Part shown: piece after piece, positions 8,047 through 14,896 of the stretch
How positions within the stretch are numbered: position 1 is the stretch's first letter
How the letters are laid out: each line of letters opens with the position of its first letter
Origin: JAMHWF01 sp035911095
GTDB lineage: Bacteria; Pseudomonadota; Gammaproteobacteria; Burkholderiales; Burkholderiaceae_C
Assembly (NCBI GenBank): GCA_035911095.1
Contig: JAMHWF010000071.1
Coordinates: forward strand, 62,001-126,000
Reading direction: 5' to 3'
Length of the DNA stretch: 64,000 bases
Program-made: the position numbers and the translations under genes
The notes under the pieces: generated by a model
Database searches by the model: none
What the model saw: only the letters and a program-made list of their open reading frames with translations
Told to the model about the DNA's origin: nothing

Positions 8047-8550
8047 TCACGACTTGATCTCGGGCACGAAGACGCTCGGGTCCGTCGTCAACAGCTCGAG
8101 TGGATAACGGCGGCCGGCGATATGGTCCTCGATGCAACGCAAAACCAGCGGGCTGCGATGCCGCTCGGCGCTGGCGCGAATCTCTTCGGCCGTCATCCAC
8201 AAGGTGCGCACGATGCCGTCGTCGAGTACCCAGCCCGGCTGCGGCTCGCTCGCCGTGCCGGCAAAGGCGAAGCGCACGTAGGTCACGTCCTCGCGCGTCG
8301 ACGGACGGAAGAACCGCGAGAGATAGATGCCGACGACGTGGCTCGGCTTGAAGACGCGGCCGGTTTCCTCCAGCGCCTCTCGCACGACGGCCTGCGCCGG
8401 CGTCTCGCCAGGGTCGAGATGGCCGGCGGGGTTGTTGAGCCGCAGGCCCTCGCTGGTTTCCTCCTCGACGAGAAGAAAGCGGCTTGTGCCGTTCGTGCGC
8501 TCTTCTATGACAGCCGCCACTGTCACGCTGGGCTTCCATCGCTTGGCCAT
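8047..8550 (-). CDS. nudJ: NUDIX hydrolase, NudJ-like
   Basis: A 167-residue pyrophosphohydrolase with a complete NUDIX box at about residues 45-67: GHLDPGETPAQAVVREALEE then TG. Family members act on nucleoside di- and triphosphates and thiamine pyrophosphate-type substrates. I chose the ATG at 8550 (MAKRWKPSVTVAAV) because earlier in-frame starts run into the divergent pntAA promoter. Its position directly upstream of mnmA matches the nudJ-mnmA pairing known in gammaproteobacteria, which supports the name. The exact substrate is not visible from sequence. Confidence 0.87.
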   Translation of the reverse strand: MAKRWKPSVTVAAVIEERTNGTSRFLLVEEETSEGLRLNNPAGHLDPGETPAQAVVREALEETGRVFKPSHVVGIYLSRFFRPSTREDVTYVRFAFAGTASEPQPGWVLDDGIVRTLWMTAEEIRASAERHRSPLVLRCIEDHIAGRRYPLELLTTDPSVFVPEIKS

Positions 8551-8650
8551 GCGGGATGGTAGCGGGACGGGCGCGCCTGTCGCATCGGGCGACAAGCGTG
8601 AACGTGTAAGCTCCCACGTACCGAGGGATACAAACAAAGAGGAGACACCG
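8551..8650. promoter_or_regulatory. Divergent promoter region between nudJ and pntAA
   Basis: A 100-bp gap between divergent starts. An AAAGAGGAG sequence (8637-8645) provides a strong ribosome binding site for pntAA. The stretch 8597-8634 is relatively AT-rich (GTGTAAG, GATACAAACAAAG), as expected for promoter elements, but I cannot assign -35 and -10 boxes with confidence. Confidence 0.4.
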
Positions 8651-9793
8651 ATGCGGATCGGGGTACCGCTGGAGACCATGCCCGGCGAGACGCGCGTCGC
8701 GATGACGCCGGAGACCGTCAAGAAACTCGTCGCCCAAGGGCACAGCTTCGCTGTTCAGTCCGGTGCCGGCTTGGCCGCCGCGGCGACCGACGAGGCTTAC
8801 ACCACGGCTGGCGCACAGATTGTTGACCGCGCGGGCGCCTTCGGCGCCGAGCTGGTGCTCAAGGTTCGTTCGCCGCAGCGCGACGAGCTCGGGCTGATGA
8901 AGCCCGGCACGGCGCTCATCGGCATGCTCAATCCGTTCGACCGCGAAGGCCTGCAGGCCCTTGCCGCGGCAGGGCTCACGAGCTTCGCGCTCGAAGCGGC
9001 ACCGCGGACCACGCGTGCGCAGAGCATGGACGTGCTGTCGAGCCAGGCCAACATCGCCGGCTACAAGGCCGTGATGATCGGCGCCGACCGCTACCAGCGC
9101 CTGTTCCCGATGCTGATGACCGCGGCCGGCACGATCAAGGCCGCGCGCGTCGTCATCCTTGGCGTCGGCGTCGCCGGGCTGCAGGCGATCGCCACCGCCA
9201 AGCGGCTCGGCGCGGTCATCGAGGCGAGCGACGTGCGGCCTTCGGTGAAGGAGCAGGTCGAGTCGCTCGGCGCCAAGTTCATCGAGGTGCCGTACGAGAC
9301 GGCCGAGGAGAAAGAAGCCGCCGAAGGTGTCGGCGGCTACGCACGCCCGATGCCGCAAAGCTGGCTCGACCGCCAGGGTGCCGAGGTCGCCAAGCGCATC
9401 GCGCAGGCGGACGTGGTCGTCGCGACCGCGTTGATCCCCGGTCGCCCGGCGCCCACGCTGGTCTCCGAGGCGATGGTGAAGTCGATGAAGCCGGGCTCGG
9501 TGATCGTCGACATCGCCGCCGGCCGCGGCCCGCTCGGCCCGCACGGTGCGCCGGGCGGCAACTGCCCGCTCAGCGAAGCCGACCGCACCGTGGTCCGCCA
9601 CGGCGTCACCATCGTCGGCGAGACGAACCTGCCCGCGCTGGTCGCCGCCGATTCGAGCAGCCTCTACGCGCGCAACGTGCTCGACTTCCTGAAGCTGGTG
9701 CTGCCCAAGGACGGCGCCTTCCAGGTGCCGATGGACGACGACATCGTCGCCGCCTGCCTGATGACGCAGGGCGGCGAGGTGAAGAGGGCATGA
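8651..9793 (+). CDS. pntAA: Proton-translocating NAD(P) transhydrogenase subunit alpha, part 1
   Basis: Soluble NAD(H)-binding domain I of the membrane transhydrogenase that uses the proton gradient to reduce NADP with NADH. The 380-residue product begins MRIGVPLET, has the RTTRAQSMD segment, and a Rossmann fold GVGVAGLQAIATAKRLGA near residue 170 followed by the acidic turn EASDVRP. The subunit alpha is split, as in many alphaproteobacteria and Burkholderiales, with the membrane part encoded separately as pntAB. Its TGA overlaps the ATG of panD rather than of pntAB, so panD is embedded in the operon. Confidence 0.95.
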   Translation: MRIGVPLETMPGETRVAMTPETVKKLVAQGHSFAVQSGAGLAAAATDEAYTTAGAQIVDRAGAFGAELVLKVRSPQRDELGLMKPGTALIGMLNPFDREGLQALAAAGLTSFALEAAPRTTRAQSMDVLSSQANIAGYKAVMIGADRYQRLFPMLMTAAGTIKAARVVILGVGVAGLQAIATAKRLGAVIEASDVRPSVKEQVESLGAKFIEVPYETAEEKEAAEGVGGYARPMPQSWLDRQGAEVAKRIAQADVVVATALIPGRPAPTLVSEAMVKSMKPGSVIVDIAAGRGPLGPHGAPGGNCPLSEADRTVVRHGVTIVGETNLPALVAADSSSLYARNVLDFLKLVLPKDGAFQVPMDDDIVAACLMTQGGEVKRA

Positions 9794-10164
9794 ATCGGGT
9801 GATGTTGCGCGCGAAGCTGCACCGCGCGACCGTGACCGAGGCCGACCTGCACTACGAGGGCTCGTGCGGCATCGACGCCGCGCTGCTCGAGGCGGCCGAC
9901 ATGCACGAGTTCGAGCAGATCGAGCTCTACAACGTCAACAACGGCGAGCGCTTCTCGACGTACATCATCCCCGCGCCGCCCGGCTCGGGGACGATCTCGC
10001 TCAACGGCGCGGCGGCGCGCAAGGCGCATGTCGGCGACCTGCTGATCATCTGCACCTACGCGCCGATGGACGATGCGGAGGCCCGCCGCTGGCAGCCGCG
10101 CATCGTGCTGCTCGGTGAAGGCAACCGCATCCAACACATCAAGAGCCCCAGGCAAGAGCCCTAG
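9790..10164 (+). CDS. panD: Aspartate 1-decarboxylase (pyruvoyl-dependent)
   Basis: Makes beta-alanine from aspartate for pantothenate and coenzyme A synthesis. The 124-residue proenzyme has the self-cleavage site in the EGSCGID segment, where the Gly-Ser bond (about residues 25-26) is cut to give the pyruvoyl serine. Downstream YNVNNGERFSTYII and the GDLLIICTYA stretch are typical. The ATG overlaps the pntAA stop by 4 bp and pntAB follows 21 bp later, so it should be translated from the transhydrogenase mRNA. This position between the two halves of PntA is unusual; functional linkage through redox/CoA metabolism would be speculation. Confidence 0.94.
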   Translation: MNRVMLRAKLHRATVTEADLHYEGSCGIDAALLEAADMHEFEQIELYNVNNGERFSTYIIPAPPGSGTISLNGAAARKAHVGDLLIICTYAPMDDAEARRWQPRIVLLGEGNRIQHIKSPRQEP

Positions 10165-10185
10165 GAGACCGGAGGAGAACCGCTG

Positions 10186-10506
10186 ATGGACATCGTCTCA
10201 CCCACGATCACCAACCTGATCATCTTCGTGCTGGCGATCTACGTCGGCTACCACGTCGTCTGGACGGTGACCCCCGCGCTGCACACGCCGCTGATGGCGG
10301 TGACGAACGCGATCAGCGCGATCGTCATCGTCGGCGCGATGCTCGCCGCGGCGCTCACCGAAGGCTGGCTCGGCAAGTCGATGGGCGTGCTCGCCGTCGC
10401 CCTCGCGGCGGTCAACATCTTCGGCGGCTTCCTCGTCACGCGGCGGATGCTCGAGATGTTCAAGAAGAAGGACCGGCCCGCCAAGAAGGCCGAGGGGAGC
10501 CACTGA
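10186..10506 (+). CDS. pntAB: NAD(P) transhydrogenase subunit alpha, part 2 (membrane)
   Basis: A 106-residue membrane subunit with about three to four helices (for example residues 10-30, 35-60 and 65-90) and a Lys-rich C-terminus (KKKDRPAKKAEG) expected on the cytoplasmic face. It forms part of the proton channel domain II with PntB. A strong GGAGGAG precedes the ATG by about 8 bases. One base separates its stop from the pntB start, so translation is probably coupled. Confidence 0.93.
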   Translation: MDIVSPTITNLIIFVLAIYVGYHVVWTVTPALHTPLMAVTNAISAIVIVGAMLAAALTEGWLGKSMGVLAVALAAVNIFGGFLVTRRMLEMFKKKDRPAKKAEGSH

Positions 10507-10507
10507 G

Positions 10508-11929
10508 ATGAGCCTGAACCTCGTCACGCTGCTGTACCTCGTCGCCAGCGTCTGCTTCATCCAGGCGCTGAAGGGCCTGTCGCACCCGACGACCTCGATC
10601 CGCGGCAATCTCTTCGGCATGGTCGGGATGGGCATCGCCATCGTGACCACCTGCGCGCTGATCGTGAACCTCGCCGGCTCGGCGCTCGGCCTCGGCTGGG
10701 TGCTGCTTGGCCTGGTCGTCGGCGGCGCCTACGGTGCCTGGCGCGCCAAGACGGTCGAGATGACCAAGATGCCGGAGCTGGTGGCCTTCTTCCACAGCAT
10801 GATCGGCCTGGCGGCGGTGTTCATCGCGATCGCCGCGGTGGCTGAGCCGCATGCCTTCGGCATCACCGAGGCCGGTGGCCAGATCCCCGGCGGCAACCGG
10901 ATCGAGCTTGCGCTCGGCGCCTTCATCGGGGCGGTCACCTTCTCCGGCTCGGTCATCGCCTTCGGCAAGCTGTCGGGCACCTACAAGTTCCGCCTCTTCC
11001 AGGGCAAGCCGGTCGTGTTTCCCGGCCAGCACTGGCTGAACCTCGCGCTCGGCCTGGCGGCGCTGTTCTTCTGCTTCGGCTTCTGGCACTCGGAAAGCGG
11101 CTTCGACTTCGCGCTGATCTGCCTGCTCGGCTTCATCATCGGCGTGACGCTGATCATCCCGATCGGCGGCGCCGACATGCCGGTGGTCGTCTCGATGCTC
11201 AACAGCTATTCGGGCTGGGCGGCAGCGGGCATCGGCTTCTCGCTGAACAACAGCATGCTGATCATCGCCGGTTCGCTGGTGGGCTCGTCGGGCGCGATCC
11301 TGAGCTACATCATGTGCAAGGCGATGAACCGCTCGTTCTTCAACGTGATCCTGGGCGGGTTCGGCGGTGACACCTCGGCTGCGGCGTCTGGCGGGGGCGA
11401 GCAACGCTCTGTGAAGAGCGGCAGCCCCGACGATGCCGCCTTCATCATGGGCAATGCCGAGACGGTCGTCATCGTGCCGGGTTACGGCCTGGCGGTGGCA
11501 CGCGCCCAGCACGCGGTGAAGGAACTGGCCGCCAAGCTGACCGAGAAGGGCGTGACCGTGAAGTACGCGATCCACCCGGTGGCCGGCCGCATGCCGGGCC
11601 ACATGAACGTGCTGCTCGCCGAGGCCGAGGTGCCCTACGACCAGGTGTTCGAGATGGAGGACATCAACGGCGAGTTCGGCCAGGCCGACGTCGCGATCAT
11701 CCTCGGCGCCAACGACGTGGTGAACCCGGCCGCGCTGCAGAAGGGCACGCCGATCTACGGCATGCCGATCCTCGACGCCTACAAGGCCAAGACCGTGATC
11801 GTCAACAAGCGCTCGATGGCCGCCGGCTACGCCGGCCTCGACAACGAGCTGTTCTACATGGACAAGACGATGATGGTCTTCGGCGACGCGAAGAAGGTCG
11901 TCGAGGAGATGGTCAAGGCAGTGGAGTGA
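10508..11929 (+). CDS. pntB: NAD(P) transhydrogenase subunit beta
   Basis: The 473-residue subunit carries about eight to nine membrane helices in the first two thirds (domain II) and a C-terminal NADP(H)-binding domain III, with the GYGLAVARAQH motif near residue 325, HPVAGRMPGHMNVLLAEA and GANDVVNPAA. A short Gly/Ser-rich linker (DTSAAASGGGEQ) joins the two. Its TGA overlaps the GTG of the next gene by 4 bp. The length and order pntAA-(panD)-pntAB-pntB are otherwise standard for split-alpha transhydrogenases. Confidence 0.95.
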   Translation: MSLNLVTLLYLVASVCFIQALKGLSHPTTSIRGNLFGMVGMGIAIVTTCALIVNLAGSALGLGWVLLGLVVGGAYGAWRAKTVEMTKMPELVAFFHSMIGLAAVFIAIAAVAEPHAFGITEAGGQIPGGNRIELALGAFIGAVTFSGSVIAFGKLSGTYKFRLFQGKPVVFPGQHWLNLALGLAALFFCFGFWHSESGFDFALICLLGFIIGVTLIIPIGGADMPVVVSMLNSYSGWAAAGIGFSLNNSMLIIAGSLVGSSGAILSYIMCKAMNRSFFNVILGGFGGDTSAAASGGGEQRSVKSGSPDDAAFIMGNAETVVIVPGYGLAVARAQHAVKELAAKLTEKGVTVKYAIHPVAGRMPGHMNVLLAEAEVPYDQVFEMEDINGEFGQADVAIILGANDVVNPAALQKGTPIYGMPILDAYKAKTVIVNKRSMAAGYAGLDNELFYMDKTMMVFGDAKKVVEEMVKAVE

Positions 11930-12618
11930 GCGGCCGCCCGGGGCGTCGTCCCGGGCGCTACTCGCAGGCGCGCGCCAAGCTCGCCGACTGCAGCCTCCAC
12001 GGCGCCGGCTCCGGCGCCGAACTCATTCTGGTCGAGGGCGACTCGGCGCAGGACTCGGTCGTCGCGGTGCGCGACGACCGCAGGCAGGCGGTGCTCCCCC
12101 TCCAGGGCAAGCCGTTGAACGCCTGGGCGGCGTCGCCCGCACGGGTCGAGTCGCACCTGCTCTTCCGCCAGCTCGCCGACGCCCTCGGCCTCGCCTCGCC
12201 GGTCACCTGGCCCGAGGGCGGCGTCGCCGCCCTGCGCTTCGAGCGCATCGTGCTGCTGTTCGACCCCGACGCGGACGGCATCCACATCGGCGCGCTGATG
12301 CAGCTCTACTTCGCGCGCTGGCTGCCGGGCCTGATCGACGCCGGGGCGCTCTGGCTGTGCCGCGCGCCGATGTACGAGCTGGTCGACGCCGATGGCGTGG
12401 TCGAGCACGCGTTGACGCCAGACCACCGCCAGCGCATCGAGCAGCGCCTGCGTGCCACCGCGCCCGACAGTCCGCCGCCGAGAGTGCGCGCGCTGCGCGG
12501 GCTCGGCGGCTTCGCGCCCGGGACGCTGCGCCGCCTGTGCGTCGACCCGGCGACGCGGCTGGCGCGGGGGGTCACGCGGGACGATGCGGAGCAGGCGGCG
12601 GTGCTGTTCGGGGCTTGA
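11926..12618 (+). CDS. Free-standing TOPRIM / gyrase-B C-terminal half protein
   Basis: The 230 residues align by motif with the second half of type IIA topoisomerase B subunits (GyrB/ParE): KLADC, VEGDSA with the catalytic Glu at 37, QAVLPLQGKPLN, and LFDPDADGIHIGAL with Asp 113, 115 and 117, followed by APMYEL. The tail RGLGGF...VDPATRL resembles the KGLGEM...DP.TR segment of the GyrB C-terminal domain, though degraded. The GHKL ATPase and transducer domains are wholly absent, so it cannot act as a normal gyrase B. The metal-binding acids are all kept, suggesting selection. The GTG start overlaps the pntB stop (GTGA). The function is unknown; a nicking, RNA-linked or regulatory TOPRIM role is possible. 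Confidence 0.8.
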   Translation: MSGRPGRRPGRYSQARAKLADCSLHGAGSGAELILVEGDSAQDSVVAVRDDRRQAVLPLQGKPLNAWAASPARVESHLLFRQLADALGLASPVTWPEGGVAALRFERIVLLFDPDADGIHIGALMQLYFARWLPGLIDAGALWLCRAPMYELVDADGVVEHALTPDHRQRIEQRLRATAPDSPPPRVRALRGLGGFAPGTLRRLCVDPATRLARGVTRDDAEQAAVLFGA

Positions 12619-12679
12619 GGCCGGGCCGCGACGGCGTGCCGGCGCGGTGTGCGGCGACCGCGCGTACCGGCGGCAGGGC

Positions 12680-13501
12680 TCAGCGAGCGGAGGACGCCGC
12701 GCCGCCCGGCGCCAGGATCTCGATGCGGCTCGGCAGGCGGCCGAGGCCCTGCATCATCCCGAGCTGGTAGCCCGGCCCCTCGTCGGCAAGGACGAACGCG
12801 GGCAGGTAGTACACCGGGCCGGGCCAGTCGGCGAGCGCGCTGTCCCGCACGGTCCAGCGCCCCGCTTCGTGGGTCTGCACCCAGGCATGGCCGTAGGCCT
12901 GCCAGCGGCCGTCTGCATACACCAGCGCGGCGCCTTGCACGATGCGCGCGGGGATCTTCATCGAGCGCGCCAGCGCCGCGGTCAGCAGCGAGTGCTCGGT
13001 GCAGTCGCCCTGCAGCGTGCGCGCGACCTCGGACGCCAGCGAGGCATGGGCGGCGTAGTGCTCGTGCATCGACTTCGCGACGAAGGCGACGACCTTCGCC
13101 CCGTCGACCGGCGCCTGCCCTTGCTCGCCGGCCAGTTGCCGGCTGAGCGGGACCACGGCCGGGTCGTCGAAGTCGACGATGAACGAAGGCGCCAGCGCGT
13201 CGGCCGGCGCGCCCACGTCCGGATGCTCGCCGGGCCGCAGGCTGAGGTCCAGCGACCCGGCGCCGCCCCCCTGCGTCACGGCCTGGCCGAGGAGCCGGGC
13301 CAGCCCCGGCGCGTCGACCACATGCACCCGGACGCGCAGGCTCGGTGCGTCGGCCGAGGGCGGCGGCGCCTGCGCCGAGGCGGGCTCGACCGGGATCGAC
13401 GCCAGCATCTGCGCCAGCGCCCAGCCGGGCGCCAGGGCGGCCGCCAGCGCGAGGGCCGCCCGCCAGGCGGCCCTGCGGCGCCCCGGCTGCGCCGACGACA
13501 T
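12680..13501 (-). CDS. Exported transglutaminase-like (papain-fold) protein
   Basis: A 273-residue protein with a signal peptide (residues 1-31, AALALAAALAPGWALAQ). The second half contains a transglutaminase-like core: GDCTEHSLLTAALAR with the candidate catalytic Cys near residue 175, AYGHAWVQTHEAGRW with the His, and VRDSALAD with the Asp. Bacterial members act as periplasmic proteases, peptidases or amide-bond enzymes. The ATG overlaps the stop of the upstream 408-residue gene by one base, so the two form a unit. The substrate cannot be told from sequence. I chose the start at 13501 because it immediately precedes the signal peptide. Confidence 0.8.
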   Translation of the reverse strand: MSSAQPGRRRAAWRAALALAAALAPGWALAQMLASIPVEPASAQAPPPSADAPSLRVRVHVVDAPGLARLLGQAVTQGGGAGSLDLSLRPGEHPDVGAPADALAPSFIVDFDDPAVVPLSRQLAGEQGQAPVDGAKVVAFVAKSMHEHYAAHASLASEVARTLQGDCTEHSLLTAALARSMKIPARIVQGAALVYADGRWQAYGHAWVQTHEAGRWTVRDSALADWPGPVYYLPAFVLADEGPGYQLGMMQGLGRLPSRIEILAPGGAASSAR

Positions 13502-14727
13502 CAGAAGTCCCCGTCGCGGTAGACGCGCTCGATGCTCAGCACCCGCGGGCCCAGCGGCATCCTGAAGCTGGCCACCGTGCCGGTCCGCTTGTCGAGCACC
13601 GCGTCCATCGCCATGCCGGCGATCTCCTCCTTCACCGCGAAGCCGTCGTCGCCGGCGGGCGCCAGCACCGTGGCGCGCGAGGGCAGCAGGCGCGTCAGGT
13701 CCGGCGCGCTCCAGATCAGGGCCTCGGTGCTGGCGCCGACAGGGTCGGGCCGTGCCATCAGCTGCTTGCGCGCCCTCGCCAGCAGCACGTAGCTGCTCGG
13801 CTCGGCCGTCAGCTCGACGTCGATCGGCTTGCCGCTGATCGTGCCGCTGGCCCGCCACCGCGCGCCCTCCCGTCGCTCGAGGGCCATGTCGTCTGTCAGT
13901 TCGCCGTTGGTGGTGGTCGACTGCGAGGCGCCGATCAGGCTGCCGTCGGGCCGCAGCCGCTGGACCTCGAACACGCTCTGCGACACCACCTGGCCCGGCG
14001 CCGCCTGCAGCAGCATCGCGCTCCAGTTGTCGACCTGGGTGTCGCCCTCGGCGTTCCTGGTCAGCGTGGTGACCATCACGCCGACGCGCGCGCCGTCGAG
14101 GCTCACCACGCCGACTTCACGGAAGTGAGCCGGTGGGGCCGGCTCGCCGGCGGTGCGCAGGTGGGCGGTCAGCGAGCGCGTCACGGCCTCGAAGCTCTTC
14201 ACGTACCCGAGGCCGTTGTGCGCGCAGTACACCACCGCGTCGTCGAGCGCCGCGACGTACTGCTTCAACGCCCCGACGCGCCGTTCTCCGTTCTGGCTCG
14301 CCCGGTACAGCCATTGCAGCGAGATGAACGGATGGGCGCCGACCGCGCCGGCGTCGGTGGCCTCCAGGTCTCGCGCCTCGACGGTGCCGTTGAGCTTCTC
14401 CAGCGCCTCGAACGAGAACGTGGCCGCGTCGGTCAGCAGCCCGGCCAGGTCGCGCGACCCGGGCATCACCTCGCAGGACACCGTGGTCTCGCCGTCGAGT
14501 GCGACGTGCAGGCTGTAGCTGCCGTCCTGCAGGACGACTTTGTCCGGTACCTTGCCCGGCAGTTTCGTCCGCAACCATCCGTCCTCGCTCGCGACGTCGA
14601 CCGGCTCCGCCAGGGGCGCCTCGCGGGCCCGGGCGTCCTTCAGCCACTGCGGCACTTCCTCGGCCCGGGCGCTCGCCGCAAAGGTGCAGAGCAGCGCCAG
14701 GGCGGCGCTCAGGATCTTCAGGTTCAC
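13501..14727 (-). CDS. Exported protein of unknown function
   Basis: A 408-residue product starting at a GTG (14727) preceded by GGGAGA six bases away, with a clean signal peptide LKILSAALALLCTFAASARA. The mature part is beta-rich in character with no motif I recognise: it contains EVPQWLKDARAR near the start and several repeated beta-strand-like segments. It is probably periplasmic. It is coupled to the transglutaminase-like gene downstream by a one-base stop/start overlap, so the two may act together, for example as substrate or partner. Other in-frame starts up to 14955 lie ahead of the signal peptide and are disfavoured. Confidence 0.75.
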   Translation of the reverse strand: MNLKILSAALALLCTFAASARAEEVPQWLKDARAREAPLAEPVDVASEDGWLRTKLPGKVPDKVVLQDGSYSLHVALDGETTVSCEVMPGSRDLAGLLTDAATFSFEALEKLNGTVEARDLEATDAGAVGAHPFISLQWLYRASQNGERRVGALKQYVAALDDAVVYCAHNGLGYVKSFEAVTRSLTAHLRTAGEPAPPAHFREVGVVSLDGARVGVMVTTLTRNAEGDTQVDNWSAMLLQAAPGQVVSQSVFEVQRLRPDGSLIGASQSTTTNGELTDDMALERREGARWRASGTISGKPIDVELTAEPSSYVLLARARKQLMARPDPVGASTEALIWSAPDLTRLLPSRATVLAPAGDDGFAVKEEIAGMAMDAVLDKRTGTVASFRMPLGPRVLSIERVYRDGDF

Positions 14728-14896
14728 TGCAGTCTCCCTCGGTGGTTCGGCCACGCCCGCCGTGGCCTGCCACGGCGCCTGTGTCGAGGCTGCGCCCGTG
14801 GGGCGCGGGCGCAGGTTGCGAGGCCGCGGATTGTGCCCGGGCGGGTGCGGGAACCGGCCGGCGGCGGTGCCGGTCGCCCGCCATCCGGCGGATGCC

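Noticed and set aside
6680..9601. A 973-codon open frame on the minus strand running from mnmA back through nudJ and antisense to pntAA
   Set aside because: Only the part 6680-8035 shows family motifs; the remainder is a mirror frame caused by strong G/C bias at third codon positions.
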